The notes under the pieces were generated by a model. It did no database searches. It was not told the origin of the DNA and was given only the letters and a program-made list of their open reading frames with translations. A stretch of DNA of 24,909 nt. It comes from CAYOFK01 sp964403185 (lineage in GTDB: Bacteria; Bacteroidota; Bacteroidia; Bacteroidales; VadinHA17). Positions 1-7,214 of this stretch are shown in pieces. The position numbers and the translations under genes are program-made. Position 1 is the stretch's first letter, and each line of letters opens with the position of its first letter. Location: the NCBI GenBank assembly GCA_964403185.1, contig CAYOFK010000019.1, positions 1 to 24,909 on the forward strand, read 5' to 3'.

Positions 1-451
1 CGGAAACTTTAGCCGCCCCATAAAGGTCGGCTCTCAGGTAATCAACTTTCAGGTCGAGGCTGATAAAAGCACTACCGGAAGCATAGATATAGAGTTTATC
101 CTCCTCAATCTTTTGTTCACTGCTTATAATAACCGCTCCACTAGCTTGTATTTTCCTGATGGATCTATAGTAAACGAAGACTGTTTGGATTTGTTCTTTA
201 AGATCCCTGGTCTTCTTTCGTATGGTAACCCTTCCTCTTTTAAATTTGTAGGTTATATCTTTTGATCCCTCAATCCCTCCTTCAAACCAGATCCCTTCCT
301 TAATACCCTTGACAAGAATTACTTTAAAACTGCCTGAAGCGCTAACCTCACTGATCCCCTTCAGGGGGATCATATTCTGGATCAGATCCTGCCCTGCTGA
401 TGGCAGTACCGGGATCACTCCAAGAAGCAGGATGAAAACCAGATTTTTCAT
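1..451 (-). CDS. GIN-domain (DUF2807-like) secreted protein, C-terminus beyond window edge
   Basis: An open frame reads leftwards from the ATG at 451-449 for 150 codons without a stop and leaves the window. It begins with a signal peptide (MKNLVFILLLGVIPVLPSAG). It then shows the beta-rich repeating pattern of head-GIN/DUF2807 proteins: a short segment 'ISEVSASGSFKVIL' followed by strands with recurring SGS/ASG turns ('IQASGAVIISS', 'LYIYASGSAFISLDL'). In this family these turns stack into a beta-helix; the molecular function is not established. Its ATG overlaps the stop of the upstream lipoprotein gene in the sequence ATGA (451-448), so the two are very likely translationally coupled. Family assignment is from pattern recognition of the visible half only. 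Confidence 0.75.
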   Translation of the reverse strand, partial: MKNLVFILLLGVIPVLPSAGQDLIQNMIPLKGISEVSASGSFKVILVKGIKEGIWFEGGIEGSKDITYKFKRGRVTIRKKTRDLKEQIQTVFVYYRSIRKIQASGAVIISSEQKIEEDKLYIYASGSAFISLDLKVDYLRADLYGAAKVS

Positions 452-987
452 TTTTCAATTACTTTGAGGTAAAGCGGGTATTCCCTCGGAATTTTTATTT
501 TAATTGGTTTGCCTGATTTTTTAGCCAATGTAAGTTCGCCTGATACCATCAGGCGTGAGCGTTCCTTGAGTACATATTGCTTTCGCTCGGGCAAGCGCTT
601 ATTAATTCTATCTATTTCATTCCCCAGTTTCACGGCAAAATGGATGTAATTTGTTGGTTGAGAATGCTGGCCGGAAATGGAATCTTCAACCAATATAACC
701 TTTTTTGGTGGAATAAGCAGGGAATCTTCGGGATATCTGTCAGTGAACAATCCCCATTTATGTGCAACCGTTAAATCATCAATCATAAAATACTCATCGG
801 GTTTATAATCATACTTAATGTAAAATGATATCCGGATCACCCGGCCAGTGTAGGTATCTATTATGATATCTCCATTGCTGTTACTGTTTCTGCCGGCAGG
901 TTCACAGGCATAAAACAAAGATAAAATAAGAAGGAAGGCAAACACCTTCCTTCTTATTAATATATTGGCTTGAAATCTATCCACCAT
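448..987 (-). CDS. Small predicted lipoprotein downstream of susD A
   Basis: A 179-residue protein if started at the ATG at 987. I prefer this start because it gives a basic n-region (ILIRRK), a hydrophobic core (VFAFLLILSLF) and a lipobox ending at Cys28 (LFYAC). The frame stays open upstream to an ATG at 1110, but that part lies wholly inside susD and lacks signal-peptide character. The start overlaps the susD stop by 11 nt; a GTG at 945 is a weaker alternative. The mature part is mixed alpha/beta, with a basic C-terminal third (KKSGKPIKIKIPREYP). I do not recognise a family. It overlaps the next gene by 4 nt, forming a two-gene unit. Unusually, a terminator-like hairpin (925-958) sits inside the signal-peptide codons. 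Confidence 0.75.
   Translation of the reverse strand: MVDRFQANILIRRKVFAFLLILSLFYACEPAGRNSNSNGDIIIDTYTGRVIRISFYIKYDYKPDEYFMIDDLTVAHKWGLFTDRYPEDSLLIPPKKVILVEDSISGQHSQPTNYIHFAVKLGNEIDRINKRLPERKQYVLKERSRLMVSGELTLAKKSGKPIKIKIPREYPLYLKVIEK
908..958 (-). terminator. Terminator-like hairpin after susD A, inside lipoprotein coding sequence
   Basis: Arms at 925-938 and 945-958 pair perfectly over 14 bp around a 6-nt loop. In the minus direction they are followed by a T-rich run (TTTTATCTTTGTTTTATG). The hairpin starts 18 nt after the susD stop, almost the same layout as the terminator after the second susD (16 nt). It therefore looks like the intrinsic terminator of the SusCD operon. It also encodes residues ILIRRKVFAFLLI of the downstream lipoprotein. 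Ribosomes that continue from susD or restart at 987 would open the hairpin, so partial read-through or coupling is plausible (inference). Confidence 0.7.
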
Positions 988-2545
988 TCGGGAATGTCTT
1001 CCAGGCACCGACTCCACTTGCTGTACCAGGGTTGCTGGCATTATCCACACCACCAAAGGTATATATCTCTTTTCCTGTGGCTTCAAGCTCTCTGGCTGGC
1101 AGAGGAGCATGAGTGGGTGAACCTTTTTGGAGCAGGTCCCAGCGTCTCATAAAAGCCCACGTTCCCACAGCCATGGTAGCATAGTCTAACTCAAATGAGT
1201 ACTCGTAGAGCAGATAGTGAATGGCTTCGGCCTCATTGGCAATCGTCACATCAGGCAACTGGCCCAGAGCCTTGCGTGGCCCGTTTGCATCATTCATTAC
1301 AGCTTGTACAGTACCTGAATTACCACCCTTCAGGTCACACTCGGCTTTAATCAGATCACCCTCATAAGTCATGAATATCGGGTTCATAAAGTCGGCATCA
1401 CTCCATACCGAATTATTATACCAATATTTGTTATTGGTATGAACCGTGAACAGGAAACGGTTCCTGTTAGGATTCAGGTAACCAAAGTTCTGCACATAAA
1501 AATAATAACCATCGGTACCATTTTGAACAGTCACATTATACATCCTCTCGTCATTTGTAACAATGGGTGCATAAAATCCTGTATCAGGATGGTAGAATTG
1601 CTGGTAATGATTGGGGTTCACCAGGTTAAAGATCTTCATGTCTGAGGGTAAATACCCGGCGCCACCCAACCAGCCTAACCTGTAGGTACCCCAGTCGATC
1701 ATGTTAGAATACCATTCACTAGGTGAAGTATTGATATAGAAGTCTGTATCAAATCCGGCATCCACCCATGTCTTAATGGTTGCATAGGGAGTCTGGATGG
1801 TCTCATCTTTTGTGCGTGCCTCAGATATGGCAATTTTCGCCCTGTAAGAGTTACACATCTGGATGAATGTGGCCTTATCCATATCCACCTTCAGCATGAA
1901 GTCGAATTTGAAACCTGCAGGAGCTGCATTGGCTTTATCGATGGCCGTTTGGATATTAGCCAGTCCGGCAGCGATCAAGCCTTTATAATCCACAAACTCA
2001 AGTGCACTGAGATCGCTGTCGGTATCAACTATATAACCTTTATCATACCAGGTGCCCAGGAAACCCTGTGCAGCGCCCTTGATGAAATAAGCAGCTGCCT
2101 CAGCATCAATGGTCCGGTCAATTGTATCACCAGCAACCACATCTTCTAAAACAATACCATCTTCAATAGCCTGAATAATAGTATTGCCTGCCACCACTGT
2201 TGAGTTCAGATCGTTCCATGTGTAAAGGGCCCAGTCGTCACCACTGTAAGTAACACTGTTGTCGAAGGCCATCCTGGGTTCTTCACAGAAATCCCAGAAA
2301 GCTTTGTACTTATTTGTGGTAGTGGTCTGGTCGGAGATCAAATATGCGAATACACCTTGCAGACCTGTGGTACCCCACCACAAATCAAGTGTTCCACCCC
2401 TCAGGATCTGTAACAGGTCTGAAGGATTAGCAAGCGCACGATCCCTGTCCGGAGCATTCAGGTTCTCAACCTCCAGGCTTTCACATGAAACCATACCCAG
2501 GGCCAGGATCATTAATAGTGCAAAAAACAATTTTACAATTTTCAT
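977..2545 (-). CDS. SusD/RagB-family outer-membrane lipoprotein (operon A)
   Basis: A 522-residue SusD-like protein: the surface-exposed lipoprotein lid that binds ligand over a SusC transporter. A signal peptide ends in a lipobox with acceptor Cys21 (LGMVSCES). The N-terminal segment after the Cys (ENLNAPDRDRAL) and a long helical middle (TPR-like in the family) are typical. The C-terminal 'ELDYATMAVGTWAFMRRWDLL' followed by 'APLPARELEATG' matches the usual SusD end, where an Arg-rich helix precedes a P-x-x-E segment. The length is within the family range. It starts 18 nt downstream of its SusC partner, the standard operon order. Substrate cannot be read from sequence; no glycosidase or peptidase gene adjoins it. 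Confidence 0.93.
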   Translation of the reverse strand: MKIVKLFFALLMILALGMVSCESLEVENLNAPDRDRALANPSDLLQILRGGTLDLWWGTTGLQGVFAYLISDQTTTTNKYKAFWDFCEEPRMAFDNSVTYSGDDWALYTWNDLNSTVVAGNTIIQAIEDGIVLEDVVAGDTIDRTIDAEAAAYFIKGAAQGFLGTWYDKGYIVDTDSDLSALEFVDYKGLIAAGLANIQTAIDKANAAPAGFKFDFMLKVDMDKATFIQMCNSYRAKIAISEARTKDETIQTPYATIKTWVDAGFDTDFYINTSPSEWYSNMIDWGTYRLGWLGGAGYLPSDMKIFNLVNPNHYQQFYHPDTGFYAPIVTNDERMYNVTVQNGTDGYYFYVQNFGYLNPNRNRFLFTVHTNNKYWYNNSVWSDADFMNPIFMTYEGDLIKAECDLKGGNSGTVQAVMNDANGPRKALGQLPDVTIANEAEAIHYLLYEYSFELDYATMAVGTWAFMRRWDLLQKGSPTHAPLPARELEATGKEIYTFGGVDNASNPGTASGVGAWKTFPNGG

Positions 2546-2563
2546 ATTCTATCGTTTTTAAAT

Positions 2564-5500
2564 TTAGAAACTAACTTGAATAGATCCTGTCAGGGTTCTG
2601 AACGTCGGATAGTTGAACTGTTCATAATATCCCTCCGGATCGTAGCTTGTATAATTACTGAATGTAAGCAGGTTTCTTCCAATAACAGACAAACGGACCC
2701 TGTCAAAGAAGTTAGCCACATTATTAAAAGTGTAGGAGAGTGAGAGTTCTCTCAGCTTCACAAAGGTTGCATCCTCTACATAGGCACTACTATAGTTGTT
2801 GCCATTATACATTGAGCTGGCGGAGGAAGCAAAGGTTACATGGTGTCCTAATGCACCCCAATCAACCATATCTTGCTGTCTCCAGTTAAAATGCATATAC
2901 TGGCGGGTCTGGTTATATTTGTCACCACCCTGTTTCCAGTCAAAGAGAACATACAATTGCAGGTTTTTGAAGAAAGTGAAAGTATTGGCAAAACCAACTT
3001 TAAAATCAGCATTCCGGTCTCCAATGATACGTTTCTCTTTATTGCCGGTTGCATCTTTGTATGTTACAGCAAACTCACCTGGGAATCCAATCAGAGAATC
3101 CAGGACTACGTAACCAACATTATTCACAACAAATGCACTGATGTTGGTATTAACAGTGGCATCTGACGGATCATAAGCCACACTCCAGGCATTCATTACA
3201 TAACCATTGGCATCGGTTTCAAGCTGATTCATCGAAGTCATGTATTCAGCTCCGTAAAAGACACCCTGAGTTTGGCCTTCTTCAATCCTGTAAAGTCCGC
3301 TTGTAAACGGAGGAACACCGCCAAGGTCGGTTATCTCGGAACGGATTCTGTCAAATGTAAGGTTCAAATCCCATGAGAAATTCTGATTCTGAACGGCTGT
3401 AGCGCCAAACTGAATCTCAAATGAGGTTGATTTTACTGCCCCCAGGTTCTGATACTGGGTGTTAAACCCGGTAACAGCAGACAAGGGTCTGCGGTAGTAG
3501 TCATTGATCACATTTGAGTTTGCATAGTTTATCTGGAAAGTGAATCTCTCAAGGAAAGCACCGTCTATACCAACTTCCAGTTCCTTGTTAATAGCAGGCT
3601 TCAACTGCTTGTTACCAAGCTGATTACCTGAAATTGATGAAGAGCTCACTGAAAAGGTCTCATACTGGCCATCAAAAGTAGGACGGCGTCCGGCAGTTCC
3701 ATAGGACACCCTGAATTTTAATTCATTGAATCCGGGAATGGCAAAGTCCTCGGTAATACGCCATGCAACGGATCCCCTGTAAAATGTCTGCCACCTGCTT
3801 TCAGGACCGAAACGTGAAGAACCGTCACGACGGATCAATCCGTTCACGATGATCTTGTCTCTCCAGTCCACATCAGCACTAAGGAAGTAGTTCATAGTTA
3901 CATCCTTACGCAGGTAAGAATCAATACTCCGGTCATCCCTCTGGGTAATTCCAAGGTCATAAACCCCCATTGTTGTCAGGTTATAACCACCGGCTGAATA
4001 GCTGTCATACTTCTCTAATTCATACAACCACTTACCTACCAGGGCAAGATTAAAGTCACCAAAAGACTTAATATAATTCAACTGAGCGGTGGTTACATTG
4101 TACCAGTTCCGGTTTGAATTGATGGAGTAACTGCCATCATTTAATCTGGCATTCGGGGTAGTTGTTTTATAACCCTTAGGATAATAGGTATAACCCTGGT
4201 ACCACTTCATATCAACCGATTGTGAAAAAGAAACGGAGATGGCATCGGTGAATTGGTACTTAAGGTCGATACCTGCCACAAAACGGTCATCACCTGCTTC
4301 CCGCTCGCGCTTGTTATATACATACATCGGGTTAAAGATGTTACCACCCTGAATGTCAAATCCATCCGGAGACAGAGCATACTCACCATCCGGATCTTTT
4401 TCAGTGAGGTCAATGAAAGGCTCAATCTGCAGGCCCATTGCAAAAAATGTTCCCTGGCTACCCCTGGAGACGGATTCAAAAGTTTGCTTTGTATAACTTG
4501 TACTGATCCTTGCCGTAAACTTCTGTGAGGGAAAGAAATCAAAATTCATCCGTACGTTCATTCTGGTATTTGCAGGAAGAATGGCAATTAGATTTCCCTT
4601 TGCAGTATAGTCTACGGAACCAAAGAATGCATACTCATTACCTGAAGTGGAGATAGAAGCATAGTAGTTCTGAAAAGGCTGATTTGACATCAGGGCTCCG
4701 ATATTGTCATTATACTCGGAAAAATCATGCCATTGGTTCACCTCGGTACCACCATTGTCATCAAACAATCTGCTACCCGAACTCAGGTCAAATCCGAATC
4801 TTCCATTCGGATCTGTCATAAAGGGGTGCTTTGTTGCGGCCGGATATTCCTTTGGAAGACTTGAAATACCATACTCGGCCCTGATATTTACACTGATACC
4901 CTTCGCCCTGGAACCACGCTTTGTCCTGATATGGATCACACCACCTGCGGCGAGTGAACCATAAAGGGAAGAAGCTGCAGCACCTTTAACTACCTCTATA
5001 CTTTCAATATCATTAGGGTTCAGGTCCCCAAGTGTTTGTTTGGTAAGGATACCATCAATAATGAGCAGCGGTGAAATGTTACCATAAATGGATTTTGCAC
5101 CCCTTAAGGATACAGAGGCTTCCTGGTCACCGTTTGATTGAACAATGGTAACACCGGCAACCTTTGCCCGGAGTGTTCCCGACGCATCCTGTGCAGGAAC
5201 CAAGTCGAGCATTTCCTTATCCACCTTTGTCATGGCAAATCCGAGCTTCTTGGTAGCCGTTCCCGATGCAACACCGGTTACCACTACCTCATCCAGGCCC
5301 AGGATGTCGGGTTCCATAACTAAGTCAATTGTACTTTGTCCGCCCATGTCCATTTCGACGGTCTTCATACCGACAAACATGAACACAAGCTTCTCAGCAG
5401 ACTGTGGTACTACAAGAGAATAGTTCCCATCCAGATCGGTTACTGTGCCAACGGTTGTATTTTTAACAACCACAGCAACACCGGGAAGAGGTGTACCATC

Positions 5501-5599
5501 TTCACTTGTAGTGACAGTTCCCGTAATCGATGTTGTCTGCGCAAAGAGGGTCAAACCCATAAACGCAAACAAAGCAAAAAGAATTAACGGTTTCTTCAT
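2564..5599 (-). CDS. SusC/RagA-family TonB-dependent transporter (operon A)
   Basis: A 1011-residue outer-membrane active transporter. Domains in order: signal peptide (1-21), carboxypeptidase-regulatory-like domain (about 24-98; GTPLPGVAVVVKNTTVGTVT), the SusC signature LDEVVVTG (102-109), a plug domain with 'SLRGAKSIYGNISPLLIIDG' and 'DIESIEVVKGAAASSLYG', then a 22-strand-type beta-barrel ending in Phe (GSIQVSF). In the family it imports oligomeric nutrients (glycans or peptides) using TonB energy together with its SusD lid. The first ~125 residues are very similar to the second SusC at 8,944-12,312, but the barrel diverges strongly. The start ATG is fixed by the signal peptide and by a conserved upstream sequence shared with the second susC. 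At 1011 residues it is about 110 shorter than its paralogue. Confidence 0.97.
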   Translation of the reverse strand: MKKPLILFALFAFMGLTLFAQTTSITGTVTTSEDGTPLPGVAVVVKNTTVGTVTDLDGNYSLVVPQSAEKLVFMFVGMKTVEMDMGGQSTIDLVMEPDILGLDEVVVTGVASGTATKKLGFAMTKVDKEMLDLVPAQDASGTLRAKVAGVTIVQSNGDQEASVSLRGAKSIYGNISPLLIIDGILTKQTLGDLNPNDIESIEVVKGAAASSLYGSLAAGGVIHIRTKRGSRAKGISVNIRAEYGISSLPKEYPAATKHPFMTDPNGRFGFDLSSGSRLFDDNGGTEVNQWHDFSEYNDNIGALMSNQPFQNYYASISTSGNEYAFFGSVDYTAKGNLIAILPANTRMNVRMNFDFFPSQKFTARISTSYTKQTFESVSRGSQGTFFAMGLQIEPFIDLTEKDPDGEYALSPDGFDIQGGNIFNPMYVYNKREREAGDDRFVAGIDLKYQFTDAISVSFSQSVDMKWYQGYTYYPKGYKTTTPNARLNDGSYSINSNRNWYNVTTAQLNYIKSFGDFNLALVGKWLYELEKYDSYSAGGYNLTTMGVYDLGITQRDDRSIDSYLRKDVTMNYFLSADVDWRDKIIVNGLIRRDGSSRFGPESRWQTFYRGSVAWRITEDFAIPGFNELKFRVSYGTAGRRPTFDGQYETFSVSSSSISGNQLGNKQLKPAINKELEVGIDGAFLERFTFQINYANSNVINDYYRRPLSAVTGFNTQYQNLGAVKSTSFEIQFGATAVQNQNFSWDLNLTFDRIRSEITDLGGVPPFTSGLYRIEEGQTQGVFYGAEYMTSMNQLETDANGYVMNAWSVAYDPSDATVNTNISAFVVNNVGYVVLDSLIGFPGEFAVTYKDATGNKEKRIIGDRNADFKVGFANTFTFFKNLQLYVLFDWKQGGDKYNQTRQYMHFNWRQQDMVDWGALGHHVTFASSASSMYNGNNYSSAYVEDATFVKLRELSLSYTFNNVANFFDRVRLSVIGRNLLTFSNYTSYDPEGYYEQFNYPTFRTLTGSIQVSF

Positions 5600-5668
5600 A
5601 GGTAAAGAATTTAAGGTTAAATAAAAATTGGGTTAATTTAAGTAATAAAGCTTTTTAATCTGTTTCAC

Positions 5669-5708
5669 ATATCATCTGTTTTGATAACAGCAGTGAGTGC
5701 ATAGATAT
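5669..5708 (-). promoter_or_regulatory. Conserved 40-nt hairpin motif in susC A leader
   Basis: A 40-nt block begins and ends with ATATC/GATAT, which pair as an outer stem. It contains CTGTT/AACAG, which pair as an inner 5-bp stem with a 5-nt loop. The corresponding block in the other leader (12,381-12,420) is 36/40 identical and lies at the same distance from its ATG (70 versus 69 nt). Both stems are preserved in both copies. It could be an RNA element near the ribosome-binding region or a protein-binding site; sequence alone does not decide. Confidence 0.5.
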
Positions 5709-5849
5709 CTCAACATTGAATAAACAGCCACTTTCCATCGAAAATGTCTGTATTCAACAATAACTTAACAGGTTTGTAAAGGACTGGGTTGTGCTTTATA
5801 ACAAGCTGAAAAAAAAGATTTGGCCGGTTTTATCATATAATCCAATTAA

Positions 5850-5875
5850 GGTTAAAGTTAGGGTAAACAGGGTTA
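5850..5875 (-). promoter_or_regulatory. TAACC/TACCC box cluster in susC A leader
   Basis: Read on the minus strand this segment carries TAACCC, TTTACCC, TAAC and TTAACC in quick succession, with the outer ACC cores 21 nt apart. The same set of boxes, also 21 nt apart between outer cores, occurs at 12,561-12,590, about 250 nt upstream of its start codon as here. It may be a binding site for a regulator acting on both operons. Confidence 0.3.
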
Positions 5876-6109
5876 CATCTATGATTTGGATGTGTGTAAA
5901 ATTAAAAAAAAAAATAGAAATGCAATAATCGCGCTGATTTTATTAGTTTTATTTCCACGTATACCTTTCCTGGACTCTTGCTTTCTGTCTAATAATCAGC
6001 TATTTACAAAATATTTTCTACAAAATTTGATAAAAAATAAACTTAATGTAATTCTAAATTAACCTGAGTTTGCCGGATTTATAAAGGGTTTTAGGTATAT
6101 CCATTCGAT

Positions 6110-6137
6110 AAGATGCGAGCCAGCATGAAATGGTTGC
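6110..6137 (-). promoter_or_regulatory. ECF-sigma-like promoter of SusCD operon A
   Basis: On the minus strand GCAACC (6137-6132) is followed after exactly 16 nt by CATCTT (6115-6110). The AAC core, the 16-nt spacing and a C(A/G)TC -10 element fit extracytoplasmic-function sigma promoters. The second susC has the same arrangement (GCAACC, 16 nt, CGTC at 12,829-12,854). A T-rich run (CCTTTTTCTGACC) precedes the -35 element in both. It lies 538 nt before the susC ATG. No sigma/anti-sigma gene is in the window, so control would be in trans. Confidence 0.5.
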
Positions 6138-6188
6138 GTAAAGGTCAGAAAAAGGAAATTTCATTTTGAATACATACTTACACTTTGA

Positions 6189-6228
6189 CACATCCGGCCG
6201 TGCCCGCCGGCAGGCACGGCTGGATGTG
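6189..6228. repeat. GCCGGCAGGC-type palindrome, copy 1
   Basis: Arms 6,189-6,204 and 6,213-6,228 are 16 nt long and complementary except for one position, around an 8-nt loop (CGCCGGCA). Similar sequences with the core CTGCC(G/T)GCA(A/G)GGCA(C/T)GGCTGG occur at 12,951-12,979 and 23,328-23,351. A shorter relative is at 16,510-16,525. It is an intergenic dispersed repeat; no coding function is seen. Confidence 0.7.
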
Positions 6229-6297
6229 TTATTATTATGGTGCCAGAATGCTAAATTGTTACATTGCTAAATGGCAAATCAAACTTTGGTATGAGTT

Positions 6298-6397
6298 CTG
6301 TAGAGCGATTTTGCAAATCGCTAATCGACTTACACCGTTTTGCTATGCAAAACAGCACGAGGATTGCACCGGCAATCTGAGTAATGTCGTTCTACAG
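6298..6397. repeat. 100-bp TGTAG-led element with nested inverted repeats (copy T1)
   Basis: The ends CTGTAGAGCGA (6,298-6,308) and TCGTTCTACAG (6,387-6,397) are inverted repeats with one mismatch. Inside are three perfect hairpins: 6,304-6,322 (8-bp stem, 3-nt loop), 6,337-6,353 (GTTTTGC/GCAAAAC) and 6,362-6,377 (GATTGC/GCAATC). Related hairpins with the same TGTAG lead occur at 23,204-23,227 and 24,869-24,892. The right end supplies the TAG stop of the MORN-protein gene. It resembles a small non-autonomous repeat; no transposase is nearby. Confidence 0.6.
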
Positions 6398-7069
6398 GCT
6401 GATATGGACTTCGTATCTTCCGGGCTTATAAACTTCAAATTGAAGTTCAACACTTAAGATGACAGCACTAAAATCATTGGGAACCTGAAAAGTAATTTTT
6501 CCTGCGAAAGGGAATGAACAGCGTTCAAAGCCTGTAAAATAGCCCTCGATTCTTGTATTCCCTGAGTCTCCGATGAGCATCAGGTTGCTGACTGCCACTA
6601 CAGCGCCATTTCTCAGTATCTTGAGCCATATCTGTTCACCGTCACCGGTCCGTATCACATTGATCCGGCCAATATTGTATTTATAGATAATTTTATATTC
6701 AGGATCTTCTTTTTTTCTTTCCACAAATTTATCTTTAACCCACTTTCCTGTAACAAGAGTGTCATTACCGGCGGGTGAAAAGAAATAATATGTACCCTGG
6801 CCATGCCTGAGTCCGTTTTTCCATGATCCTTCATAAAACTCCCCTGTAGACCACTCATAAGTGCCAACACCATGGGGCAGGCCTTTTCTGAACATTCCCT
6901 TATAAAAGTCAATGCCCGTAGCTTCACCCCGGCCATGAGCCAGACCGTCTTTACATTCCCCGGAATAATTCAGTGATATTTCAGGTTTCAATACTTTACA
7001 TGGATCCTTTCCGCTCACAACAAATACGGTAAAACCAATGCTCAGCAGGATTAATAATACGTTTTTCAT
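6392..7069 (-). CDS. Secreted MORN-repeat protein
   Basis: 225 residues with an N-terminal signal peptide (MKNVLLILLSIGFTVFVVSG). MORN repeats follow: 'YSGECKDGLAHGRGEATG' (about 35-52), 'YKGMFRKGLPHGVGTYEW' (56-73), 'YEGSWKNGLRHGQGTYYF' (79-96) and a degenerate 'VTGKWVKDKF' (106-115). MORN repeats form a beta-meander used for protein or membrane contacts; the exact role here is unknown. The C-terminal ~100 residues form a separate, unrecognised beta-rich domain. A Cys at position 24 is not in a classical lipobox (GKDPC), so I read it as exported rather than lipidated. It follows the SusCD B terminator by about 100 nt, so it may have its own promoter. Its stop codon falls inside the repeat element 6,298-6,397, so the original C-terminus may have been slightly altered. 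Confidence 0.85.
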   Translation of the reverse strand: MKNVLLILLSIGFTVFVVSGKDPCKVLKPEISLNYSGECKDGLAHGRGEATGIDFYKGMFRKGLPHGVGTYEWSTGEFYEGSWKNGLRHGQGTYYFFSPAGNDTLVTGKWVKDKFVERKKEDPEYKIIYKYNIGRINVIRTGDGEQIWLKILRNGAVVAVSNLMLIGDSGNTRIEGYFTGFERCSFPFAGKITFQVPNDFSAVILSVELQFEVYKPGRYEVHISL

Positions 7070-7151
7070 TGCCGGATCTTTAATTTTTGAATCTTTAGCA
7101 GGGACAGTTCAACTCTTTTCCACTATCAATAATTCTCAGTAAGGTAATAAA

Positions 7152-7198
7152 TTCATCATAAAAAAGAAAGGCTGCCGTATTAATGGCAGCCTTTCTTT
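7152..7198 (-). terminator. Intrinsic terminator of SusCD operon B
   Basis: Arms 7,163-7,176 and 7,185-7,198 form a perfect 14-bp stem around an 8-nt loop. On the minus strand a T-rich run (TTTCTTTTTTATG) overlaps and follows the 3' arm. It begins 16 nt after the susD stop codon. The plus-strand side lacks a comparable T-run, so it should act mainly on the minus transcript. Confidence 0.85.
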
Positions 7199-7214
7199 AT
7201 AAGTCCGTGATGTT

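Larger units (their letters stand above)
5600..6104 (-). promoter_or_regulatory. Long (~505 nt) 5' leader of susC A, paralogous to the leader of susC B
   Basis: No credible gene lies between the susC start and the promoter-like site at 6,110-6,137. The proximal ~320 nt align without large gaps to 12,313-12,640. Matches are strongest in the first 40 nt next to the ATG and in the 40-nt motif at 5,669-5,708, and are weaker but continuous to about 5,920. Internal landmarks keep their distance from the ATG to within 2 nt in both copies. The distal part (5,920-6,100) is A/T-rich, without obvious sequence similarity but of the same length. This fits a long untranslated leader with conserved regulatory elements; transcription start and RNA function are inferred. 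Confidence 0.6.

Noticed and set aside
987..1110. Upstream extension of the lipoprotein gene to an ATG at 1110
   Set aside because: The extension lies entirely inside susD in another frame and would bury the signal peptide about 55 residues into the protein.
6189..6397. CRISPR array or tRNA-like cluster
   Set aside because: The palindromes are not regularly spaced direct repeats, and no tRNA acceptor/anticodon/T-arm pattern is present.
6185..6457. Plus-strand open frame of 90 codons
   Set aside because: It runs through two palindromic repeats and into the 3' end of the MORN gene on the other strand; the translation looks random.
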